Assembly (NCBI GenBank): GCA_029251785.1
Contig: JAQXCQ010000187.1
Coordinates: forward strand, 1 to 59,363
Direction of reading: 5' to 3'
DNA length: 59,363 bases
Source: Maricaulis sp.
GTDB taxonomy: Bacteria > Pseudomonadota > Alphaproteobacteria > Caulobacterales > Maricaulaceae
This document shows, in pieces, positions 7,774-15,485 of the stretch (the stretch's first letter is position 1; each line of letters opens with the position of its first letter). A model generated the notes under the pieces. The model had not been told where the DNA came from. It worked only from the letters and a program-made list of their open reading frames with translations, and did no database searches. The translations under genes and the position numbers were made by a program.

Positions 7774-7799
7774 TGATCTGCCCACTGCCGAGCCACGTA
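7774..7799 (+). promoter_or_regulatory. ECF-type promoter of the FAD/DUF1365/CFA operon
   Basis: GTGATCT (core 7774-7778), a 17-bp spacer and CGTATAC (CGTA 7796-7799) lie 25 nt before the GTG at 7825. It is the divergent partner of the sigma-factor promoter. Confidence 0.8.
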
Positions 7800-7824
7800 T
7801 ACCACCTAGAAGTAGGAGGGCAAT

Positions 7825-9198
7825 GTGGTAAAAATGAAAGAGCCGAAGCGGATTGCTGTGATCGGTGCGGGCGTCTCGGGCCTAGCCGCGGCATGGCGCT
7901 TGGCTTTGACTCACAACGTCACCCTATATGAATCCGCTCCGACCCTTGGAGGACACGCGAATACGGTCGCAGCAGACATCTCGGGAAAGCAGATCTCCGT
8001 CGATACGGGCTTTATTGTTTTCAATCCCAAAAATTATCCAAATTTCTGTGCGCTTCTGGACTATTTCGGGATCGCCAGCTCCGCCAGTGATATGTCGTTT
8101 TCAGCTTCGATCGGCGATGGGAATTTCGAATACAGCAGCGACGGCATCGCAGGGCTTTTCGCTCAGAAGCGCAATTGGTTTCGCCCAAGGATGTGGTCGA
8201 TGTTGGCAGACCTCGTCCGCCTCTATAGGGCCGGGCGCTCGATTCAGGATGACGACCTCGAGAGGACTCTCGATGAATTTTTGGTGGCCCACGGCTACTC
8301 AGAAACTTTTCGGGAAGACCATATTTTGCCGATGTGTGCGGCGATTTGGTCATCTCCTGTCGAAACGATGCGCCATTATCCGGCTCGCTCTTTTTTCGCC
8401 TTTTTCGAAAATCACGGCCTCTTGCAATTTGGCGAACGTCCGGAATGGAGAACAGTGACGGGTGGCAGCCGCACCTATGTCGATGCTCTTCGCCGGGCTT
8501 TCAGAGGGCAGGTCAAGCTAGACCGGACAGTCACCAATATTGAACGGCTGCCGCAGGGAATCGCTGTCCTTCTCGATGATGGCGGTCGAGCGATATTTGA
8601 TGAGGTTGTTCTGGCGTGCCACAGTGATCAGGCCCTGACCTGCCTGGGAAATCAGGCCTCTGTCTTGGAGCGGGCCGTTCTCGGTGCCATACGATATCAG
8701 CCCAATACCGCCATCCTACACCGCGATACGAGTTTTATGCCGAAAAAGCGGGCGGCATGGGCAAGCTGGAATTATTGTCGTGGGCGGGCGACTGGCACGC
8801 CCGATAGCGAGGTTAGTCTGACGTATTGGATGAACCGCCTCCAACCGCTTGAAACGGATGAGCCGATTTTCGTGACGCTCAACCCTGATCGCGCACCCGA
8901 TGCGCGCCAGACAATTGCATCATTTGATTACGCTCATCCGGTGTTTGATCGTGAAGCACTGATCGCGCAGGAAATGCTCCATGAAGTGCAGGGCCAAAAC
9001 CGGGTCTGGTTTTGTGGGGCTTGGATGGGATCAGGGTTTCACGAGGATGGCTTACAGGGCGGATTGGCCGTCGCTGAGGCGTTAGGCGCCCCCATCCGTC
9101 CGTGGGAGCAGGATCGAGCTGCCAGCCGAATTCACTGGCCTGATTATTTCAAGCGCCCAGTCGCTGATAACGCGTCCCATCTGGTTGTCGTAAAATGA
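7825..9198 (+). CDS. FAD-dependent amine-oxidase-like oxidoreductase of the CFA operon
   Basis: A 457-residue flavoprotein. The dinucleotide-binding motif GAGVSGLAAAWRL is near residue 13, and ESAPTLGGHANTV fits the amine-oxidase/protoporphyrinogen-oxidase-like fold. A C-terminal FAD contact (GSGFHEDGLQGGLAVAEAL) closes it. Members of this family next to DUF1365 and cyclopropane-fatty-acid synthase genes act on membrane lipids, and some, as I recall, take part in making methylated or furan fatty acids, but the exact reaction here is not shown. The GTG at 7825 is preferred because AGGAGG lies 5 nt upstream; ATG 7834 is the alternative. Its stop overlaps the next start (ATGA). Confidence 0.88.
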   Translation: MVKMKEPKRIAVIGAGVSGLAAAWRLALTHNVTLYESAPTLGGHANTVAADISGKQISVDTGFIVFNPKNYPNFCALLDYFGIASSASDMSFSASIGDGNFEYSSDGIAGLFAQKRNWFRPRMWSMLADLVRLYRAGRSIQDDDLERTLDEFLVAHGYSETFREDHILPMCAAIWSSPVETMRHYPARSFFAFFENHGLLQFGERPEWRTVTGGSRTYVDALRRAFRGQVKLDRTVTNIERLPQGIAVLLDDGGRAIFDEVVLACHSDQALTCLGNQASVLERAVLGAIRYQPNTAILHRDTSFMPKKRAAWASWNYCRGRATGTPDSEVSLTYWMNRLQPLETDEPIFVTLNPDRAPDARQTIASFDYAHPVFDREALIAQEMLHEVQGQNRVWFCGAWMGSGFHEDGLQGGLAVAEALGAPIRPWEQDRAASRIHWPDYFKRPVADNASHLVVVK

Positions 9199-9962
9199 CC
9201 CCGGCTCCACAATCCATCTGTCTCGGGGAAGTGAAACATCGTCGCCATTCCACACACCCGCATTCCTTTCGCTATCGGCTGATGTCGATCCTGATCGATA
9301 TTGACGGAAATTTTGCCCCGAAACCGACGTCGTTGTTTGCCATGGATCGCTGGCGTCCAATCTGCTTTAGCAGCCGAGACCATGGACGAGGCGATGGGGA
9401 CATTCGTAGCTGGATCCGGACTGTTTTACCCGCACTGTCCCCGTCGCTTGGTCGCATACAGGTGCTCACGACACCGCGCGTTCTCGGCCTGGTCTTCAAC
9501 CCTATAAGCGTGTTCTTCTGCTTTGATACTGCCGACACTTTGCGCGGCGTGGTGTTTGAAGTCAGCAATTTTTACCAAGGACGACAGGCCTACGCCTTTA
9601 ACGTCGACCCGGACCATCGAGGCGGGATTAAATTTCGCTGTGAGAAGAAGTTTTATGTCTCCCCATTCAATCCGCCAGGAGGAGAATACCGCTTCAATCT
9701 GATGCGTGAAAACGGGGTCTATGTCCTTGGCGTTCGCCTATTTCGGGATGACCAACTCTGTCTGACGGCAACCCACATAGCCTCGGAAAAACCACTGACA
9801 CGTCAGGAAATTGCGCGTGCATTTCCGTTCAATCTTTTCAATCCATCTCTCATTGTCGGCGCCATTCTATTTGAAGCCAGCCGACTTTGGGCGCGGGGTT
9901 TGAAATTCCACCAACCGCGGAAAAACTCTGCCGATACTCGGCCGTGGAGATCAGGACAATGA
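9195..9962 (+). CDS. DUF1365 family protein
   Basis: A 255-residue protein with the conserved start of DUF1365 (CLGEVKHRRHSTHPHSFRYRL), the central GLVFNPISVFFCFD and late RQEIARAFPFN. The family has no established biochemical function but is almost always found between an FAD oxidoreductase and a cyclopropane-fatty-acid synthase, as here. That implies a role in lipid modification. It overlaps both neighbours by ATGA junctions, so the three genes are translationally coupled. Confidence 0.9.
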   Translation: MTPAPQSICLGEVKHRRHSTHPHSFRYRLMSILIDIDGNFAPKPTSLFAMDRWRPICFSSRDHGRGDGDIRSWIRTVLPALSPSLGRIQVLTTPRVLGLVFNPISVFFCFDTADTLRGVVFEVSNFYQGRQAYAFNVDPDHRGGIKFRCEKKFYVSPFNPPGGEYRFNLMRENGVYVLGVRLFRDDQLCLTATHIASEKPLTRQEIARAFPFNLFNPSLIVGAILFEASRLWARGLKFHQPRKNSADTRPWRSGQ

Positions 9963-11182
9963 CCGCTTCAACACGCACGATTGCACAAAAAAAACCCGGT
10001 TTTTTCGATCGCTTGATCGAAAGAGTTTTTCGTCAAAAACTGGATTCTGCGCTCCAAAAACCGATCACACTGACCCTTCCTTCTGGATACGCATTCGTGC
10101 TGGGACCATTAGAAAACGCGCGATCCGTGCAGTGGACATTATCATCATGGAACGGGCTTTGGAGGGTGTTGTTGAGCGGCCCGCTCGGCATGGGAGAAGG
10201 CTACATCAATGCCGATTGGAGCAGCGATGACTTGTCTGAGCTTCTCACGCGATTAGCGGATGCCATGAATACAGGGACGGTTGAGACCAAGCGCTGGAGC
10301 CCCAGCCAGCTTATCGCGCACGTCAAGCATGCCACGAATGCAAACAGTCGATCAGGAAGTCGCCGGAACATCGAATTTCACTATGATCTCGGCAATGATT
10401 TCTATCAACGCTGGCTCGATCGAAGTATGACGTATTCTTCCGCCGAGTTCGAGACACCGGACCAATTTCTCTATGACGCTCAACAGGTAAAATACCGAAA
10501 TGCCTGCGAGGCGTTGGCGCTCAAACCTGGCGACCGGGTTTTAGAAATCGGGTGCGGCTGGGGTGGTTTTGCGGAATTCGCCGCCCGTCATTATGGGTGC
10601 CACGTCACGGGCATAACGTTGTCACACCAGCAGCTCGCCTATGCCCAGAAACGGATCACCGAAGCCAACCTGAATGAGCGCGTTGAATTGCGTCTTCAAG
10701 ATTATCGAGATCTGGAAGGTCAATTTGATGCGATTGTGTCAATCGAAATGCTGGAGGCGGTCGGAGAAGAACATTGGGCCTCGTATTTCCAACAGGTAGA
10801 GAAATGCCTGAAAGTCGGCGGAAAGGCCTCTATTCAGGTCATTACAATAAATGCCCGCGACTTTGGCGGATATCGGTCGCAACCGGATTTTATCCAGAAA
10901 TACATTTTTCCGGGTGGGATGCTGCCAACCAATCATATCGTTGAGGAGGCCGGACGGGCGGTTGGACTTGTCCACGTTGGCACCACACTTTTCGGTTCAA
11001 GCTACGGTAAGACCCTTGCGCTTTGGGCTCGGTCTTTCAACGCCGCTTGGCCATCGATACAATTGCTTGGGTTTGACGCCCGCTTCCATCGCGTCTGGAA
11101 TTTTTATCTCGCCTATTGCGAGGCGGGCTTCGAAACGGACCGCATTGATGTCGGCCGGTTTGTCTTTCACAAAAATCGTTAA
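9959..11182 (+). CDS. cfa: Cyclopropane-fatty-acyl-phospholipid synthase family methyltransferase
   Basis: A 407-residue SAM-dependent methyltransferase acting on unsaturated acyl chains of membrane phospholipids. Visible landmarks are the N-terminal lipid-binding part, FHYDLGNDFYQRWLD, MTYSSAEF, the SAM motif VLEIGCGWGGFAEFAA, and IEMLEAVGEEHW. Length is normal for the family. The start at 9959 overlaps the DUF1365 stop; a longer upstream extension would only read through the DUF1365 gene. CfaA-type enzymes are members of the RpoE-ChrR singlet-oxygen regulon in Rhodobacter. The ECF promoter upstream of the operon supports the same link here. The product may be cyclopropane or another methylated fatty acid. 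Confidence 0.93.
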   Translation: MTASTRTIAQKKPGFFDRLIERVFRQKLDSALQKPITLTLPSGYAFVLGPLENARSVQWTLSSWNGLWRVLLSGPLGMGEGYINADWSSDDLSELLTRLADAMNTGTVETKRWSPSQLIAHVKHATNANSRSGSRRNIEFHYDLGNDFYQRWLDRSMTYSSAEFETPDQFLYDAQQVKYRNACEALALKPGDRVLEIGCGWGGFAEFAARHYGCHVTGITLSHQQLAYAQKRITEANLNERVELRLQDYRDLEGQFDAIVSIEMLEAVGEEHWASYFQQVEKCLKVGGKASIQVITINARDFGGYRSQPDFIQKYIFPGGMLPTNHIVEEAGRAVGLVHVGTTLFGSSYGKTLALWARSFNAAWPSIQLLGFDARFHRVWNFYLAYCEAGFETDRIDVGRFVFHKNR

Positions 11183-11234
11183 TGCGCCACGCCGCAACTC
11201 GGCGACCAAATCTACACCATTTCGGGATGCTTTC

Positions 11235-11738
11235 ATGAGCCGTGATATCATTGTCGTCAGCGACCGCATGCAAACGAATTATAGTTATCATTTGGAAGCG
11301 CCAGAAGGCCGAGACTTCGCCGAAATATTTAAACCCCATTATTCACCACGTGAAATGCTCGAAATGGGCGTCTTTGAGGGCCGATACCTCAATGATTGCA
11401 CCGACGAATTTCCCACTGATTGGTTTTTGAACGCGAAGACGGCCCGTCGCGCCGACGCTGGCTTGAACTATTTCGGCGTAAAAAGCCGCCAACCCTTACA
11501 AGTCTGGAAGGAGAAAGGTTGGATTTACGGCCCTGACCCTCGGGGGTGGTTCCAATGGTATTGTCGCTATTATCGGGGTCGGCGTCACAGTGAACTTGAT
11601 TCCATTCAAATCGCGCGTTGGCGCGGGTTCGCTCGACATGCGGGCCAAATTCGCGCCAATTGTGAACCCGGTGATATTTTCTGCCGTCCGAGACAGCGTC
11701 AGGGCTTGCTGCAATGGGCTTATGATCCGTTTATATGA
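11235..11738 (+). CDS. Conserved-looking uncharacterised protein, last gene of the CFA operon
   Basis: A 167-residue cytoplasmic protein with no signal peptide or membrane helix. It is rich in Trp, Tyr and Arg (for example QVWKEKGWIYGPDP, WFQWYCRYYRGRR) and contains a possible conserved opening IIVVSDRMQTNYSY and EMLEMGVFEGRYLNDC. I do not recognise the family. It begins 52 nt behind the CFA synthase stop in the same direction, with no terminator between, so it is probably a fourth regulon gene. The ribosome-binding site is weak, which leaves the exact start open. Confidence 0.75.
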   Translation: MSRDIIVVSDRMQTNYSYHLEAPEGRDFAEIFKPHYSPREMLEMGVFEGRYLNDCTDEFPTDWFLNAKTARRADAGLNYFGVKSRQPLQVWKEKGWIYGPDPRGWFQWYCRYYRGRRHSELDSIQIARWRGFARHAGQIRANCEPGDIFCRPRQRQGLLQWAYDPFI

Positions 11739-11762
11739 GCTCGTACAGACTATTTTCGATGA

Positions 11763-11778
11763 CCCGGCACAAGCCGGG
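11763..11778 (+). terminator. Weak hairpin after the CFA operon
   Basis: CCCGGC-ACAA-GCCGGG follows the last operon stop by 25 nt. There is no clear T-run behind it, so termination is only possible. Confidence 0.3.
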
Positions 11779-11912
11779 CCGTTATCCGATTTCGATTGAT
11801 TCCCAGGCATTCGACCCGCGCCAAATAGCCATGCTGCACATATTCCCAAAATTTATGTGGTGAAATCGTCCAAAACAGGAGAGCATGGCGCGCGGAGAAT
11901 TGGGGATTTGAT

Positions 11913-12683
11913 ATGGTTACAATTCAAAAAGTCGCGCGAGACGCGCCGTGGTCGTGGCTACGTCTGGGGTGGCAAGACCTGATCCGTGACCCGATCCTTA
12001 GCCTGACCTATGGCCTTATTTTTGCGGGATTTGGCGCATTGTTAAGCTTGGGTCTTTGGTCGATCGATATGCTGGCCCTCGTCCCGGTGGCGCTCAGCGG
12101 ATTTGCTCTGGTTGCACCGGCTCTGGCGATCGGTATCTACCAAATCAGTCGCGCCCGGGAACGCGGTGAGGAACCGCGGTTTCGGCTGATCATTTCCCGG
12201 TTCCCCACCCGTTTGGGACAAATCGGGTTCTTAAGCGTCCTGCTTTTGGTCTTGCTGTTGTCCTGGCTGAGAATTGCCCAATTTTTACTGGTCCTGATCG
12301 CCCCGGATATCCCGATGCAACCTGGACCGTTCGTGGAGTATTTGCTGGTCGAGCCGGCGGGACTGACCCTACTGGCTGTTGGCACTGTGTTTGGCGGCCT
12401 TCTCGCCGGTGCTGCCTTTGCCATATCTGCACTGGCTTTTCCGATGCTGGTAGATCGGGATGTTGACGCGGTTTCTGCTCTCACCGCCAGCGTCAAAGCC
12501 GTTTTGTCCCAACCTTTCGTCATGCTGAGCTGGGCATGGCTGATTGCTTTTATGATGATCGTTGGGTCCGCAACCTTTTTGATCGGCCTTGCCATCAGCT
12601 TCCCGTGGATCGCCCATGCCAGCTGGCACGCCTATCGGGATTTTTCGCCGGAATTATCCGCTTCGGCTCGCTCGGATTCCTGA
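11913..12683 (+). CDS. DUF2189 integral membrane protein
   Basis: A 256-residue protein with about six hydrophobic segments, starting after a short cytoplasmic N terminus (APWSWLRLGWQDLIRDPILSLTYG), which is the DUF2189 signature. Another is the ISRARERGEEPRF loop near residue 75. The function of the family is unknown. It is convergent with ccoS and overlaps it by 52 bp at the 3' ends. Proximity to cbb3 genes may hint at a respiratory link but is not evidence of one. Confidence 0.85.
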   Translation: MVTIQKVARDAPWSWLRLGWQDLIRDPILSLTYGLIFAGFGALLSLGLWSIDMLALVPVALSGFALVAPALAIGIYQISRARERGEEPRFRLIISRFPTRLGQIGFLSVLLLVLLLSWLRIAQFLLVLIAPDIPMQPGPFVEYLLVEPAGLTLLAVGTVFGGLLAGAAFAISALAFPMLVDRDVDAVSALTASVKAVLSQPFVMLSWAWLIAFMMIVGSATFLIGLAISFPWIAHASWHAYRDFSPELSASARSDS

Positions 12684-12844
12684 TTTTTGTCCGGTGGCAA
12701 TGGCTTGTCATCATCCATAAGAATGCGATGGGCCGCTCCATCCAAATCATCCATCTGGCCAGTTTTCAATGTCCACATAAAGCCCATCAGGCCCAGTAGA
12801 CCTAAGCCCAATGCGACAGGTATCAGCCAAATCAGAACGCTCAT
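12632..12844 (-). CDS. ccoS: CcoS/FixS, cbb3 oxidase maturation protein
   Basis: A 70-residue protein with one N-terminal helix (residues about 3-25) and a short acidic tail, the size and form of CcoS. The conserved GFMWTLKTGQMDDLDGAAHRIL segment is visible in pieces around residues 21-42. CcoS is needed for insertion of heme b and copper into CcoN. Its start overlaps the ccoI stop (ATGA), and its end overlaps the convergent DUF2189 gene. Confidence 0.93.
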   Translation of the reverse strand: MSVLIWLIPVALGLGLLGLMGFMWTLKTGQMDDLDGAAHRILMDDDKPLPPDKNQESERAEADNSGEKSR

Positions 12845-15018
12845 GATCGCGTCAATCGAAGGGCATTGAGCGTGACGATAAGAGATGAGGCGGACATTGC
12901 GATCGCTGCGATCAATGGCGTGACCATGCCGGTGACGGCCAACGGAACAGCGATCATGTTGTAAATGGCGGCCAATCCGAAGTTTTCCAACACTCTTCGC
13001 CGCGCTTTGACGGACATGCTGTGCGCAACCAAGGTGGCAGACAAATCATTGGATTGCAGCACCATGTCGGCGGCTGACTGGGAAATTTCTGCGGCCGATG
13101 CAAGAGAGATAGAGACATGTGCCGCGGCCAGGGCCGGCGCATCATTGATCCCGTCACCCACCATAAGAACGCGATATCCATCGGCAGTCAGCTCCTGCAA
13201 GCGAGCGATCTTGTCCTGGGGTTTGAGCCCGGCCTGCCAGTGATCAATGTCCAGCTGTGTGGCTATGACCTCGACAGGATTTTCGCGGTCACCGGATAAT
13301 AATTCGACACGCACGCCCTGCTTTTTCAGCGCTAAAACAGTCGGGCAGGCGCTGTCGCGCAATTGGTCCTCAAATTGGAACCGAATCGGAGGTTCATCGC
13401 CACTTTGAAACCAGGTCTCGGAGTGGGGGTTGGAGGAGGTGGCGCACCCGATCCAGCGCGCCGATCCCAAGCGAATATCCGTGCCGTCCAAACGACCGCG
13501 GAGCCCGCCCCCCGCGTCCTCAAAAATGTCGTCCGCGGTATCGCCCATCCCTGCCGCATCAGCGATGGCACGAGAGACAGGATGGCGACTGGTCCGGGCA
13601 AGGTGGGCGGCGCGCTCGAGAATTCCCGACGGAAGCTCTTCACGGTTGATGAGGCGAGGACGCCCCTCAGTGAGAGTTCCGGTTTTGTCGAACACGACTG
13701 TATCAATCGATGCCAAGCGCTCCAGGGCATCCCCTGACTTGACCAGAATACCCTTGCGAAACAATTGCCCGGTTGCGACGATTTGAACGGCAGGAACAGC
13801 CAGCCCAAGCGCACAAGGACATGTAATAATCAACACGGCGATCGCATTGATAATAGCGGTGCGAGCATCGCCCGTTACCAGCAACCACCCAATCAGCGTC
13901 AGGGCCGCCAGGCCGTGAACAACGGGCACATAGAGTCGCGCCGCTTGATCTGCCAGCTTGACGTATCTTGACCGACTTTGCTCACCGGCCTCGACCAGGC
14001 GCGTGATTTCAGAGAGGAGAGAATCGTCGCGTGATGCAACGGCCTCGATAATCAGAGGTGATTCAAGATTGAGAATGCCCGAATGCAGACGCGTCCCGAC
14101 CACGGCTGCAATCGGCGCGGTTTCTCCCGTCACCAGCGAGCCGTCAAGCGTGCCACTCCCTTCCACCACATCGCCATCGACAGGAACACGATCACCCGCC
14201 GCCAACATCAAGCGGTCTCCCGGGATGACGTCCCGCGCTGGGATCGCCACAACCCTGCCATCGGCTCCGACCCGATTGGCGGTTGCCGCCTGCATCGACG
14301 CCAAACTTTGAGCCGCCTCGCCGGCCTTTGCACGCAAACGCATGTCGAGGAAACGGCCGATCAGTAGAAAGAAAAGCAACATGACGGCAGCGTCGAAATA
14401 AGTTTCGCCGTGGCCAATAAAGGTTTCATAGAGGGAAAGCGCTGTTGCCAACAGAACCGCCAATGAAATCGGGACATCCATATTCACATGTCCCGTCCGC
14501 AAGGCCGTCCAAGCAGACCCAAAAAATGGGCGCCCGGAATAGGCGACGGTTGGGAGTACAATCAGGGCGGAAAGACGATGCATCAAAGCCTGCATGGTCT
14601 CTGTCATTTCGCCATCGCCCGACCAAACCGACACAGAAAGCAGCATGACGTTGGCCATCGCAAACCCGGCGACAGCAAGCGCGCGCATCAGGCGGCGCTC
14701 CTCTCGTTTCTTGGGATCGTCGCCGGTTTCGGGCTGGTAGGCTGTGGCCGGATATCCCATGCCTTCCAACTGGTCGACAAAACCCAGCGCCGCGGCGCGC
14801 TCTCCGGTCCAGGAAAGAGAGAGGCGGCCGGTGGACAGATTGAGCCGGGCCGCCGTGACACGCGCATCTTCACGGAGGCCCGATTCGATCCGCGTTATAC
14901 ATCCGGCGCAAACCGCACCCTGAACCAGCAAATCGAGCGCACATTTGTCCCCTTCCTGGCGGACAAATGCCTGGGGGTCAGCATGCCCGGAGGGGCTTAT
15001 CACAGCGGCAGACCTCAT
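12841..15018 (-). CDS. ccoI: CcoI/FixI copper-exporting P-type ATPase
   Basis: A 725-residue P1B-type ATPase that supplies copper for the cbb3 CuB site. A metal-binding domain with CAGC at residues 37-40 is followed by paired helices and the actuator motif TGE at 298-300. The transmembrane metal site CPC is at 400-402, the phosphorylation site DKTGT at 444-448, and GDGINDAPA is near 635. The position between ccoH and ccoS identifies it as the oxidase-specific pump, not a general copper exporter. It overlaps both neighbours by ATGA. Confidence 0.96.
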   Translation of the reverse strand: MRSAAVISPSGHADPQAFVRQEGDKCALDLLVQGAVCAGCITRIESGLREDARVTAARLNLSTGRLSLSWTGERAAALGFVDQLEGMGYPATAYQPETGDDPKKREERRLMRALAVAGFAMANVMLLSVSVWSGDGEMTETMQALMHRLSALIVLPTVAYSGRPFFGSAWTALRTGHVNMDVPISLAVLLATALSLYETFIGHGETYFDAAVMLLFFLLIGRFLDMRLRAKAGEAAQSLASMQAATANRVGADGRVVAIPARDVIPGDRLMLAAGDRVPVDGDVVEGSGTLDGSLVTGETAPIAAVVGTRLHSGILNLESPLIIEAVASRDDSLLSEITRLVEAGEQSRSRYVKLADQAARLYVPVVHGLAALTLIGWLLVTGDARTAIINAIAVLIITCPCALGLAVPAVQIVATGQLFRKGILVKSGDALERLASIDTVVFDKTGTLTEGRPRLINREELPSGILERAAHLARTSRHPVSRAIADAAGMGDTADDIFEDAGGGLRGRLDGTDIRLGSARWIGCATSSNPHSETWFQSGDEPPIRFQFEDQLRDSACPTVLALKKQGVRVELLSGDRENPVEVIATQLDIDHWQAGLKPQDKIARLQELTADGYRVLMVGDGINDAPALAAAHVSISLASAAEISQSAADMVLQSNDLSATLVAHSMSVKARRRVLENFGLAAIYNMIAVPLAVTGMVTPLIAAIAMSASSLIVTLNALRLTRS

Positions 15019-15485
15019 GGACCGACCAATTCATATTCAACTTCGAATGGGGGCAAGCTTTGATGACTCAATCGGACTAGCCACCGCCCGTCCAGGGCGC
15101 ACGGCAATTCCGCCTGATAGCGGCCCTCTCCCAACGATTGCATCGAAATCGGACAATCAAGCGCGGTCCGCGTCGGGTGACGCATCTGCCCGCTCAGAGA
15201 CAGGCCAGACAAAGGATTTCCCTCTCGGTCGAGGACTTGAAGTAGTAATTGATTGCCTACCAGATTAAACCGGGCTTGCCAGCCCAGATTTTCCTGGACC
15301 CGGCGTCGCTCGAGGGTCTCGTTGTAATTGAGCCCCTGCGTATAGGAGCGCTCCACGTCCTCACCCGGATGCGATCGAAGCGCCAGCGTGACCATGGTCG
15401 CGTTGACGCTGATCATCACGCCGAAAAATAGCAATATCATCATCAAGACATGCCAACCGCGCAACGGATTGAAAGGCGATTTCAT
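15015..15485 (-). CDS. ccoH: CcoH/FixH assembly protein
   Basis: A 156-residue membrane-anchored protein: one helix at residues about 11-33, then a periplasmic domain with the FixH core (YTQGLNYNETLERRRVQENLGW and the later DCPISMQSLGEGRYQAELP). CcoH is required for stable assembly of the cbb3 oxidase and associates with it. It overlaps ccoG and ccoI by 4 nt each. Confidence 0.93.
   Translation of the reverse strand: MKSPFNPLRGWHVLMMILLFFGVMISVNATMVTLALRSHPGEDVERSYTQGLNYNETLERRRVQENLGWQARFNLVGNQLLLQVLDREGNPLSGLSLSGQMRHPTRTALDCPISMQSLGEGRYQAELPCALDGRWLVRLSHQSLPPFEVEYELVGP

Noticed and set aside
9887..9958. Longer N terminus for the CFA synthase
   Set aside because: The extension reads the DUF1365 gene in another frame; the ATGA overlap at 9959 is the expected coupled start.
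11704..11729. TGATC-N14-CGTA at the end of the CFA operon
   Set aside because: Spacer of 14 bp, lies inside a coding end, and no gene begins at a suitable distance.
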